The notes beneath the pieces are model-generated. The model saw only the letters and a program-made list of their open reading frames with translations. It searched no databases and was not told the origin of the DNA. This document shows positions 1 to 5,970 of a stretch of DNA of 7,854 nt, piece by piece. The DNA is from an uncultured Actinomycetes bacterium (GTDB taxonomy: Bacteria > Actinomycetota > Actinomycetes > Nanopelagicales > Nanopelagicaceae). The translations under genes and the position numbers were made by a program. The stretch spans positions 1 to 7,854 of the forward strand of contig CAIUSQ010000257.1 of the NCBI GenBank assembly GCA_903901905.1, written 5' to 3'. Position 1 is the stretch's first letter. Every line of letters begins with the position of its first letter.

Positions 1-77
1 CCTACCGCCAGGCGATTACAGCAGCGGGCTCGGGTTGCGCCGCCGCACTTGATGCTGAGAAGTTCTTGGCGCACTAG
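1..77 (+). CDS. trxB: Thioredoxin reductase, C-terminal end (partial)
   Basis: The window opens inside a + strand gene that ends at TAG (75-77). The 24 complete codons (from base 3) read YRQAITAAGSGCAAALDAEK followed by FLAH. This matches the C-terminal helix of bacterial thioredoxin reductases, where YRQAxTAAGxGCxAALDAE packs against the FAD site. TrxB uses NADPH and FAD to reduce thioredoxin in the cytoplasm, and its partner trxA follows 98 bases downstream on the same strand. The NADPH domain and the CxxC redox pair lie outside the window, so activity cannot be judged here. The identification rests on a short but very characteristic tail plus the neighbouring trxA. Confidence 0.9.
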   Translation, partial: YRQAITAAGSGCAAALDAEKFLAH

Positions 78-127
78 TAGAGTTTCGACAATAATCACCG
101 ATAGAAATCTAAGGATTAAAAAGTCAT

Positions 128-142
128 TTCACATAGCGTGAA
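128..142. repeat. Short inverted repeat upstream of trxA
   Basis: The 98-base gap between trxB and trxA contains a perfect 5-base inverted repeat, TTCAC-ATAGC-GTGAA, centred about 40 bases before the trxA start. It could be a small operator or chance. I found no convincing -35/-10 pair in this gap, so trxA may be read from a trxB promoter or from a promoter I cannot recognise. The rest of the gap is AT-rich and featureless apart from the trxA ribosome binding site (GGGAG, 164-168). Confidence 0.2.
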
Positions 143-175
143 GATTAGATAAAGAGCGATCGAGGGAGATCCACA

Positions 176-499
176 ATGGCAACAAGTGCGGTAACAACAG
201 CAAACTTTGATGCAGAGGTATTAAAGAGCAGCACACCTGTATTAGTTGATTTTTGGGCAGAGTGGTGTGGTCCTTGTCGGGCAGTCGGTCCGATTCTTGA
301 AGATATTTCAAATGAGTACGGTTCAAAAATCAAGATTGTAAAGTTAAATACCGACGAAGAGTCTGCAATTGCATTGAAGTATGGAATTACATCAATTCCT
401 ACAATGAATGTTTTTGTTAACGGCGAAGTTGTAAAGACAATCGTTGGTGCAAAGCCAAAGCCAGCAATACTGAAGGAACTTGAAAGCTTCATCGCTTAA
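176..499 (+). CDS. trxA: Thioredoxin
   Basis: A 107-residue cytoplasmic thioredoxin, the usual length for the family. It reduces protein disulfides and is recharged by thioredoxin reductase, whose gene ends just upstream. The active site WCGPC is at residues 30-34, preceded by the conserved VDFWAEW strand. The cis-proline is P75 in TSIPT, and the closing FVNGEVV...VGAKPK segment is also typical. There is no signal peptide, so it acts in the cytoplasm. The ATG at 176 has a good Shine-Dalgarno (GGGAG, 164-168) seven bases upstream. The next gene, cwlM, begins 4 bases after the TAA stop, so the two are almost certainly co-transcribed and probably translationally coupled. trxB-trxA-cwlM is a standard actinobacterial arrangement close to the origin. 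Confidence 0.97.
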   Translation: MATSAVTTANFDAEVLKSSTPVLVDFWAEWCGPCRAVGPILEDISNEYGSKIKIVKLNTDEESAIALKYGITSIPTMNVFVNGEVVKTIVGAKPKPAILKELESFIA

Positions 500-503
500 T
501 TTA

Positions 504-1496
504 ATGTCTGATTTAAACGAATCTGAGATTCGCTCTTTTCAACAGGCCCGTGGTTTAGATGTCACGGGCTTTGTTGACGATGTCACGGCGCGCGCAATAG
601 AAGAAGCGCGCTGGAAGCTTGGAGACAGATCCCTGTACGTTCAGGATGCGCCATCAATGCGTGGTGATGATGTTGCGGCATTACAGGCACGCCTTACTGA
701 GATGGGTTTTGATTGCGGACGAGTTGATGGAATTTTTGGTTATCGCACTGAGGCGGCAGTAAAGGATTTTCAAAAATCAGTTGGTGAAACTGTTGATGGT
801 AAATGTGGTCCAGCAACGATGATCGCTTTAATTCGTTTAACACGTGTTGTCTCTGGTGGTGTTCCATCGATGTTGCGTCAAACTGCAACTCACCAACTGC
901 GTGGGCCTGCTCTTGCAAACAAGGTAATTGTTTTGGATCCACAGATAGATAACCCATTTGTTTATGATGTCGCAGTTCGAACCGAGGGCCGATTGCTTGC
1001 ACTTGGCGCTTCTGTTTTTTTAACTCGTGGAATCAGTAACGCACCTAAAGAGCCCGAGAGAATTGATTTTAGTAATCGAAGCAGTGCAGATTTAATGATT
1101 TCCTTAAACACAGATTCTTATCCCAATGAAAAAGCCCACGGTGCTGCAACTTATTTTTATGGCAGTGATGCCCATGGTGTTCACTCAATTGTTGGCGAGC
1201 GATTTGCCTCGTTGGTTCAGCGCGAAATATGCGCTCGTACAGATTTAACTAACTGTCGAACACATGCAAAGACATGGGACTTGCTTCGATTAACCACGGC
1301 GCCAACTGTTCGTATTGATTTAGGTTATGCCAGCAACAGTGGTGACAGTGATCGACTATCTCGTCCGGAGTTTCGAGATACCGTGGCCGAAGCCTTAGTA
1401 ATTGCTATACAGCGGCTTTACTTAGCAGCCGAGGATGATGCAAAGACAGGAACTCTAAAGATTTCAGATCTACGTAACGCGGGTATCCGCCGCTAA
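504..1496 (+). CDS. cwlM: CwlM-type amidase-like protein, catalytic residues lost
   Basis: A 330-residue protein with two peptidoglycan-binding-like repeats (the first incomplete, about 7-45; the second about 53-112) and a C-terminal Amidase_3 fold (about 138-307). It matches mycobacterial CwlM as I remember it, especially CRTHAKTWDLLRL (251-263) and the C-terminal TGT (315-317). There is no signal peptide, as in CwlM. In mycobacteria, CwlM is a cytoplasmic regulator: its PknB-phosphorylated form stimulates MurA. The zinc site appears gone. The GHGG loop is replaced by LDPQIDN (144-150), the SIHAN histidine is N202 in SLNTD, and the catalytic Glu near the end is D272 in RIDLGY. I chose ATG 504, 4 bases after trxA. 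A TTG at 480 would add 8 residues, but AAGGA lies only 2 bases from it. An in-frame TGA at 471-473 rules out a longer N-terminus. A regulatory role here is inferred from homology. Confidence 0.88.
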   Translation: MSDLNESEIRSFQQARGLDVTGFVDDVTARAIEEARWKLGDRSLYVQDAPSMRGDDVAALQARLTEMGFDCGRVDGIFGYRTEAAVKDFQKSVGETVDGKCGPATMIALIRLTRVVSGGVPSMLRQTATHQLRGPALANKVIVLDPQIDNPFVYDVAVRTEGRLLALGASVFLTRGISNAPKEPERIDFSNRSSADLMISLNTDSYPNEKAHGAATYFYGSDAHGVHSIVGERFASLVQREICARTDLTNCRTHAKTWDLLRLTTAPTVRIDLGYASNSGDSDRLSRPEFRDTVAEALVIAIQRLYLAAEDDAKTGTLKISDLRNAGIRR

Positions 1497-1571
1497 TTTC
1501 GATCGCCATTCATATCTGATGGAGATCTAATTGAGATCCGGGCGCCCCCTTTGGTGTGGCAGACTTAGAGG

Positions 1572-2837
1572 ATGTCGGAGATAACGCAACGCTTTTCAAC
1601 GGGCGCGCCTCAAAACCTGGAGCAGCGCTATGCAAGTCGCGCAGCCCATATGAAGCCAAGTGAGATTCGTTCGCTCTTTGCCGTTGCATCCCGGCCAGAG
1701 ATTGTTTCCTTAGCTGGTGGAATGCCAAACCTTTCTGCATTGCCAATGGACATGATGGCCGATGTTGTTCAAAATTTGATCCGTGAAAATGGGCAAGAGG
1801 CGTTGCAGTATGGAAATGGGCAAGGCCATCCAAAACTTCGCGAACAGATCTGTGAAGTTATGGCGTTGGAAGGAATTCGCGCAAACCCAGATGATGTTTT
1901 AGTAACTACAGGTTCACAGCAGGCTTTAGATTTAATTTCGCGAATCTTTTTAGATCCACAAGATGTCGTTTTGGCTGAAGCACCTTCATACGTTGGTGCG
2001 CTTGGCACATTTCATCAGTACGAGGCATCTGTCGTTCACGTAGAAACCGATGACAATGGTTTAGTTCCGTCGGCTTTAGAAGATGCGATCAAAACTGTTC
2101 GAGCAGCTGGGCGAAAGATTAAGTTTTTATACACGATTCCTAATTATCAAAACCCAAGTGGTGTTCTGCTTCCCTCATCCCGGCGTACTGAGATTCTGAC
2201 AATCTGCCGAGATGCTGGCATTTTTGTCGTTGAAGATAATCCCTACGGTTTGTTGGGGTTTGATCAACCATCCCCAAATGCAATGCGTGCTGAGGACTCT
2301 GAAAACGTTATTTATTTGGGCTCTTTCTCTAAGACTATTGCTCCAGGGCTGCGAGTGGGTTGGGCGTTAATGCCACCTTCACTCAAGGAAAAAATGGTGA
2401 TTGCAAGCGAGTCATCTATTTTGTGTCCCTCTAACTTTACGCAGCTAACAATCTCAAACTATTTAGCCAATCAACCATGGCGTGATCAGATCGCATCTTT
2501 TTGTGATCTCTATAAAGTGCGCCGCGATGCGATGCTGGAATCACTCGATGAGTATTTTCCAGCCACTGCTAAATGGACAAAGCCAGGCGGCGGTTTTTAT
2601 GTTTGGGTTACTTTGCCAAATGGAATTGATACAAAAGCTCTAATGCCTAAGGCGATTGTTGCAAAAGTTGCCTACGTACCAGGTACAGCCTTTTATGCTG
2701 ATGGTTTTGGTTCTTGGTCTCTGCGTTTAGCTTACTGCTATCCAACTCCTGAGCGCATTCGTGAAGGTGTTAAGGCTTTAGGTGGGGTAATTAAGCAAGA
2801 GATGACAAAACTTGGTGGCAAAGAGTTAAAGGGTTAA
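1572..2837 (+). CDS. PLP-dependent aminotransferase, 2-aminoadipate/MocR-like
   Basis: A 421-residue fold-type I (class I/II) aminotransferase, complete and typical in length. The PLP lysine is K254 in GSFSKTIAPG, and R261 of LRVGW is the usual phosphate contact. N194 (NYQNPSG) and D222 (VVEDNPYG) are the cofactor-binding Asn and Asp, and R385 (SLRLAY) should hold the substrate carboxylate. It resembles the LysN/2-aminoadipate transaminase subgroup and the catalytic half of MocR regulators, but it has no GntR helix-turn-helix. The true amino donor and acceptor cannot be read from sequence. ATG 1572 is the only reasonable start: TAG at 1566-1568 closes the frame just upstream, and residues before M27 (RYASRAAHM) belong to the family's conserved N-terminus. 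The AGAGG just before the ATG is unusually close. The 75-base gap to cwlM holds short palindromes (GATCT/AGATC at 1524-1538, GGGCGCCC at 1540-1547) but no clear promoter. Confidence 0.9.
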   Translation: MSEITQRFSTGAPQNLEQRYASRAAHMKPSEIRSLFAVASRPEIVSLAGGMPNLSALPMDMMADVVQNLIRENGQEALQYGNGQGHPKLREQICEVMALEGIRANPDDVLVTTGSQQALDLISRIFLDPQDVVLAEAPSYVGALGTFHQYEASVVHVETDDNGLVPSALEDAIKTVRAAGRKIKFLYTIPNYQNPSGVLLPSSRRTEILTICRDAGIFVVEDNPYGLLGFDQPSPNAMRAEDSENVIYLGSFSKTIAPGLRVGWALMPPSLKEKMVIASESSILCPSNFTQLTISNYLANQPWRDQIASFCDLYKVRRDAMLESLDEYFPATAKWTKPGGGFYVWVTLPNGIDTKALMPKAIVAKVAYVPGTAFYADGFGSWSLRLAYCYPTPERIREGVKALGGVIKQEMTKLGGKELKG

Positions 2838-3697
2838 TTTTCTAAAGCTTTAGTAATTCGCTTAAAGTCTTCTGCTCCTGCAAATTCAATAACAATTGTT
2901 CCTTTTTGAAGACTGCCTTGAATTGTGACTCTGGTATCTAAAACATCACCAATTCTCTCTGCGATCTCGTGTAGTTCGGCCGAGCTAGATTTGGTTGATT
3001 TTGGCTTCTTTGCGCCGGGTTTAGAGGGTGAACCTTCGGCAATGATCTGTTCGGTAGCGCGCACAGACAGACCCTCTGATGTGATCCGTGTGGCTAGTTT
3101 TTCAATTGCGTCGGCGCTGTTTAATCCTAAAAGTGCACGGGCATGGCCTGCTGTAATCTGTCCGTTAATTAGTTTTTGTTGAACCGAAGTTGGCAAGTTC
3201 ATTAAACGAATTGTGTTGGAGATCAGCGGGCGCGAGCGACCAAGTTTGTTTGCTAACTCATCGTGCGTGCAGTTGAAGTCAGTAAGTAGTTGTGAATATG
3301 CTGCCGCCTCTTCTAAGGCATTAAGTTGGCTGCGGTGAATGTTTTCAATGAGTGCTTCTCGAAGAAGTTCGTTATCTGGAGTTTGTCGAATAATTACTGG
3401 AATTGTTTTTAGCCCAGCAGCTTTTGCTGCGCGAAAGCGTCGCTCTCCCATAATTAATTCATATGCACCTGGTCTTACTTGCCTAACAACTGGTGGTTGC
3501 AAAATACCAATCTCTTTGATTGATGCAATTAGTTCATCAAGTGCTGCCGGATCAAAATGTGTTCTAGGTTGTCTTGGGTTGGGTGAGATAGATGCGATAT
3601 CAACTTCGTTTTGCTGGCCAACTTCTTTTCCTTCAACGGTTAATGAAGTTGGAATTAGTGCATCTAGATTTGTCCCAAGACCTCCACGTCTGGCCAT
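2834..3697 (-). CDS. parB: Chromosome partitioning protein ParB (CTP-dependent parS clamp)
   Basis: A 287-residue ParB/Spo0J protein. It loads onto parS sites near the origin, binds CTP, slides along DNA as a clamp and directs origin segregation with ParA. Visible parts: an N-terminal LGTNLDALIP segment (7-16), typical of the ParA-contacting tail; the ParB/Srx domain starting at SPNPRQPR (38-45); the CTP-binding GERRFRA (84-90) and ENIHR (118-122); a helix-turn-helix near 144-164 (THDELANKLGRSRPLISNTI); and a C-terminal dimerisation domain after a Lys/Ser-rich linker (about 220-236). The start ATG overlaps the parA stop as TAATG, with GAAGGTGAG upstream as ribosome binding site. Its stop shares TTAA (2834-2837) with the convergent aminotransferase. 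All key motifs are intact. Confidence 0.97.
   Translation of the reverse strand: MARRGGLGTNLDALIPTSLTVEGKEVGQQNEVDIASISPNPRQPRTHFDPAALDELIASIKEIGILQPPVVRQVRPGAYELIMGERRFRAAKAAGLKTIPVIIRQTPDNELLREALIENIHRSQLNALEEAAAYSQLLTDFNCTHDELANKLGRSRPLISNTIRLMNLPTSVQQKLINGQITAGHARALLGLNSADAIEKLATRITSEGLSVRATEQIIAEGSPSKPGAKKPKSTKSSSAELHEIAERIGDVLDTRVTIQGSLQKGTIVIEFAGAEDFKRITKALEN
2842..2853. repeat. 12-base perfect palindrome at the convergent gene ends
   Basis: CTAAAGCTTTAG reads the same on both strands and lies inside the last codons of parB, just past the aminotransferase stop. As a hairpin it would have only a 4-bp stem with a 4-base loop and no good U tract on either side, so it is a poor intrinsic terminator. 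It is noted because it is the only symmetrical element near the convergent junction. Confidence 0.3.
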
Positions 3698-4605
3698 TAT
3701 GCAATCTCACCTTCGCGTTTGTAATTGATTGAAACAACATTGGAATCAAAAGGTTTACCGCGCTCTGCTAGTTCGCGAGCAACGGACATATAGGCAATTG
3801 CGCCGGGTGATAATGGGTCATATGTCATAACCGTTTGTTTAAATCCTGGCGCTTCTGAAACTCTAACGGTGCGAGGTACAGGAATATCAATTAATTCATT
3901 TGGGTAGTGTTTGCGAATTTCATTTGCAACATCATTTGCTAGATTGGTGTTGTTATACATCGTCAAAACAAATGTTGATAATTTCAAAGTTGAATTAAGT
4001 CGTTGCTTAACAAGTTCAAATGTTTTTAGAAGTTGTGAAAGACCCTCTAATGAGTAGTACTCGCATTGAATAGGAATTAAAACTTCTTTAGCGGCAGTAA
4101 ATGCATTAATTGTTAACAAACCAAGTGATGGTGGGCAATCAATAAAAATATAATCAATGCTTTGTGATTGTGCGGCGCGCTCTGCGATTAAAGTTTCGAT
4201 CGCCTCTTTTAACCGCATCTCTCTTGCAACCATTGGTACGAGTTCGATTTCAGCTTGTGCAAGTGATGTATTTGAAGAGACGCATTCAAGTGATGGAAAT
4301 CCTGAGACTTTTTGAGCCACTTGAGCAATGGTGGATTGCCCCATTAAAACTTCATAAATTCCTGCATTATCAATATGTTCAACGCCGAGTGCTGTTGAGG
4401 CATTTCCCTGTGGATCAAGGTCAATAACAATGACATTTAATCCACCCATAGATAGAGCTGCGGCTAGGTTGACTGTTGTGGTTGTTTTGCCGACCCCGCC
4501 TTTTTGATTAGCTACGGTCAAAATTCGAAGGGCGGCCGGTTTGGGCATGGGCTCTTTTAGCCGGCGAGTTCCGACGACCTTCTTTGTTTCACGTGAATCA
4601 TCCAC
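3697..4605 (-). CDS. parA: Chromosome partitioning ATPase ParA (Soj)
   Basis: A 302-residue ParA/MinD-family ATPase that binds the nucleoid non-specifically as an ATP dimer and is released by ParB, pulling origins apart. The deviant Walker A KGGVGKTT is at 35-42, with the signature lysine K35. Walker A' DLDPQGN is at 62-68, and the Walker B segment YIFIDCPPSLG lies around 151-161. PVPRTVRVSEAPGF near the C-terminus is typical of chromosomal Soj-type ParA. The start is GTG at 4603-4605, 8 bases after rsmG. A shorter form could begin at M20, just before the conserved fold. The GTG start is favoured because the codons after it (SRET) spell a parS site. Only a weak AAGG lies upstream, so translation may depend on coupling with rsmG. 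The stop overlaps the parB start as TAATG. Confidence 0.97.
   Translation of the reverse strand: MDDSRETKKVVGTRRLKEPMPKPAALRILTVANQKGGVGKTTTTVNLAAALSMGGLNVIVIDLDPQGNASTALGVEHIDNAGIYEVLMGQSTIAQVAQKVSGFPSLECVSSNTSLAQAEIELVPMVAREMRLKEAIETLIAERAAQSQSIDYIFIDCPPSLGLLTINAFTAAKEVLIPIQCEYYSLEGLSQLLKTFELVKQRLNSTLKLSTFVLTMYNNTNLANDVANEIRKHYPNELIDIPVPRTVRVSEAPGFKQTVMTYDPLSPGAIAYMSVARELAERGKPFDSNVVSINYKREGEIA
4585..4600. promoter_or_regulatory. parS: parS centromere site inside the parA 5' end
   Basis: TGTTTCACGTGAATCA differs by one base from the widely conserved parS sequence TGTTTCACGTGAAACA (A to T at position 14). The palindromic core TTTCACGTGAA is intact. It is the loading site for ParB and lies within parA codons 2-7, where it encodes the SRET of the N-terminus. 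Proximity to dnaA and to parAB fits the usual clustering of parS near the origin. ParB bound here might also affect parA transcription or elongation, which is inference. Confidence 0.88.
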
Positions 4606-4613
4606 GCGGGTAG

Positions 4614-5216
4614 TTAAGCACCTTTTTTGATCTCAACTATGCGACCAAGCTCGATTCCTTCAAGATTGAGTTCGTGAAGGGTGGATTTAGCTACCGTCAA
4701 CATCTCTTCTTGAGCCTTTTCCCCTTTCATAGCCAATAAAGAGCCGTTGACCTTTAACAAGTGCCAGCTAATCTTCTTAAGTTTTTCCAAAGGGGCAACT
4801 GCTCTAGCGGTCACATAATCGGCAGTAGTTTTAACATCCTGTGCTCGGCCGCGAATAACTTGGATCTGTAGAGGGGTTTGCCCCTCTATTTCAGCCAGGG
4901 TTTTGACTGCTTCTTGGAGGAACTCAACCCGGCGCTCCAGAGGTTCGATAAGGACAACGGTTAGATCGGATCTGGCAAGGGCGATTACGATGCCTGGAAG
5001 TCCAGCACCGGAGCCGACATCAAAGACGGTGGCTCCTTCAGAAAAGAGCGTAGTCACAGGCAGGCAGTTGAATATGTGGCGCTCCCAGATGCGGTCGGCT
5101 TCGCGCGGGCCGATTAAACCACGCTCAATTCCCTGGGTTTTCAGGAATTCGGCGTAGGCACGGATGCGATTATCCTCCGGAAAATACCTAGAGATGAGGG
5201 TTTTACGTGAAACCAT
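4614..5216 (-). CDS. rsmG: 16S rRNA m7G527 methyltransferase RsmG (GidB)
   Basis: RsmG transfers a methyl group from S-adenosylmethionine to N7 of G527 (E. coli numbering) in 16S rRNA; loss gives low-level streptomycin resistance in several bacteria. With the start used here it is 200 residues, normal for the family. SAM motif I is DVGSGAGLPG (66-75), followed by VVLIEPLERRVEFL, an RGRAQD loop (122-127) and TARAVAPL (136-143). ERGLIGPREADRIWERH near the N-terminus is typical of actinobacterial RsmG. The frame is open to a TTG at 5259-5261 (215 residues), only 4 bases after jag and without a Shine-Dalgarno. I prefer ATG 5214-5216 because GAGGAG lies nine bases before it; ATG 5223-5225 has no spacing from that GAGGAG. 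A parS-like sequence begins immediately after the chosen start. Confidence 0.94.
   Translation of the reverse strand: MVSRKTLISRYFPEDNRIRAYAEFLKTQGIERGLIGPREADRIWERHIFNCLPVTTLFSEGATVFDVGSGAGLPGIVIALARSDLTVVLIEPLERRVEFLQEAVKTLAEIEGQTPLQIQVIRGRAQDVKTTADYVTARAVAPLEKLKKISWHLLKVNGSLLAMKGEKAQEEMLTVAKSTLHELNLEGIELGRIVEIKKGA
5199..5214. promoter_or_regulatory. parS: Probable second, weaker parS site at the rsmG start
   Basis: GGTTTTACGTGAAACC matches the 14-base parS core GTTTCACGTGAAAC at 13 positions (C to T at 5204); the two outermost bases also differ from the 16-base consensus. It overlaps the last base of the preferred rsmG start codon and encodes VSRKT. One half-site is perfect and the other has the single change, so ParB binding is probably weaker than at the parA site, about 600 bases away. 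Confidence 0.6.
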
Positions 5217-5265
5217 CCTAGACATCTCCTCTGGGCTGGTATCCAAAGGCTTCGGTTCCAATTAC

Positions 5266-5877
5266 TTAGGCAGGATAGATAACGACGAATCGGTTTGGGT
5301 CTTCTCCATCAGATTCGCTGGTTAGCCCAAGGTCCTGGATAGTGTCATGGATGATTTTGCGCTCAAAGGCGTTCATTGGCTTCAATTTGATTGAGCCCCC
5401 CGTGGTTTTAGCCTCTTCTGCCATCTCCTTGGCAAGAGCTGTCAACTCTGTACGGCGATTGGCTCGGAAGTTGTCTATGTCGAGCATTAGACGGCTTCGG
5501 TCCCCCGTGGATGTCTGAACAGCAAGGCGAGTCAGCTCTTGAATGGAGTCCAACACCTCGCCATCACGGCCAACTAGGTGGCTGAGCTTTCCCCCAACGA
5601 TTGCTAGGGCGGCTCGGCCGTTCTCAACATCTATATCTATGTCGCCATCAAGGTCGGCGATGTCTAACAATGCTTCCAAGTAGTCGGCGGCGATATCGCC
5701 TTCTTCTTCTAATTTGGCAGCTGTTTTTGGGGTTTTCAAATCGCTGTCTTTGCCAGCTTCAGGCGAGTCGGTGGGATCTGCTTTTTTCCGAGATTTAGCA
5801 GCTTTTTTTGTGCTCGTTGTAGAACTCTCTTCTACAACACTCTCTTCGACTGCAACTTCAGTTTTCTTCTTTGGCAT
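5266..5877 (-). CDS. jag: KH/R3H RNA-binding protein Jag (KhpB)
   Basis: A 203-residue protein related to Jag/SpoIIIJ-associated protein, also called KhpB or EloR. The family binds RNA and is linked to cell elongation, division and the neighbouring YidC. Order of parts: a low-complexity, charged N-terminus rich in Lys, Glu, Ser and Thr (1-60, probably disordered); a KH domain whose nucleic-acid loop is GRDGEVLDSIQEL (103-115); and an R3H domain, with R173 and H177 in the ERKIIH helix (the R-x3-H signature) and the closing NRFVVIYPA strand. The usual N-terminal Jag_N domain of Firmicutes is absent, as is common in actinobacteria. The ATG has a G-rich ribosome binding site (AGGGGG). A 93-base gap separates it from yidC, the largest gap within this otherwise packed operon, and rsmG follows closely. 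Confidence 0.9.
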   Translation of the reverse strand: MPKKKTEVAVEESVVEESSTTSTKKAAKSRKKADPTDSPEAGKDSDLKTPKTAAKLEEEGDIAADYLEALLDIADLDGDIDIDVENGRAALAIVGGKLSHLVGRDGEVLDSIQELTRLAVQTSTGDRSRLMLDIDNFRANRRTELTALAKEMAEEAKTTGGSIKLKPMNAFERKIIHDTIQDLGLTSESDGEDPNRFVVIYPA

Positions 5878-5927
5878 TATGCCCCCTTTGTCGGGTTTGA
5901 GGTGAATTAATACTAATTGTCTGATTT

Positions 5928-5943
5928 AGGAAGGTGTCTTCCT
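5928..5943. terminator. Hairpin in the yidC-jag gap, terminator-like only on the + strand
   Basis: AGGAAG-GTGT-CTTCCT is a perfect 6-bp stem with a 4-base loop, followed on the + strand by TTTT (5944-5947). In the + direction it looks like a small intrinsic terminator, but no + strand gene is nearby. In the - direction, in which the operon is read, it lacks a U tract and would be a hairpin in the jag leader or a processing site. It could limit antisense transcription into yidC. A second short AT repeat (AATTA/TAATT) lies at 5905-5918. Function is unproven. Confidence 0.35.
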
Positions 5944-5970
5944 TTTTACGATTACTGCTTTTTGGTCTCT

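Noticed and set aside
78..175. Promoter for trxA in the trxB-trxA gap
   Set aside because: TTCGAC (84-89) resembles a -35, but no TAnnnT lies at a proper distance; too weak to call.
836..851. CACGTG-centred palindrome inside cwlM as a possible parS
   Set aside because: TTTAACACGTGTTGTC shares only the central CACGTG with parS; the flanking TTT/AAA arms are wrong, so it is probably just coding sequence.
1497..1571. Terminator or promoter between cwlM and the aminotransferase
   Set aside because: The short palindromes GATCT/AGATC and GGGCGCCC are not followed by a T run and no -35/-10 pair is clear.
2032..2047. GTTCACGTAGAAAC in the aminotransferase gene as a parS variant
   Set aside because: The spacing between the half-sites differs from parS and the central CACGTG is broken; likely chance.
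2925..3728. Open + strand frames across parB
   Set aside because: They are antisense to a ParB with every family motif intact, have no family features and no supporting ribosome binding sites.
5217..5261. Longer rsmG starting at TTG 5259-5261
   Set aside because: No Shine-Dalgarno precedes it and the extra 15 residues match nothing I recognise; ATG 5214-5216 has GAGGAG at good spacing. It is not excluded if translation is coupled to jag.
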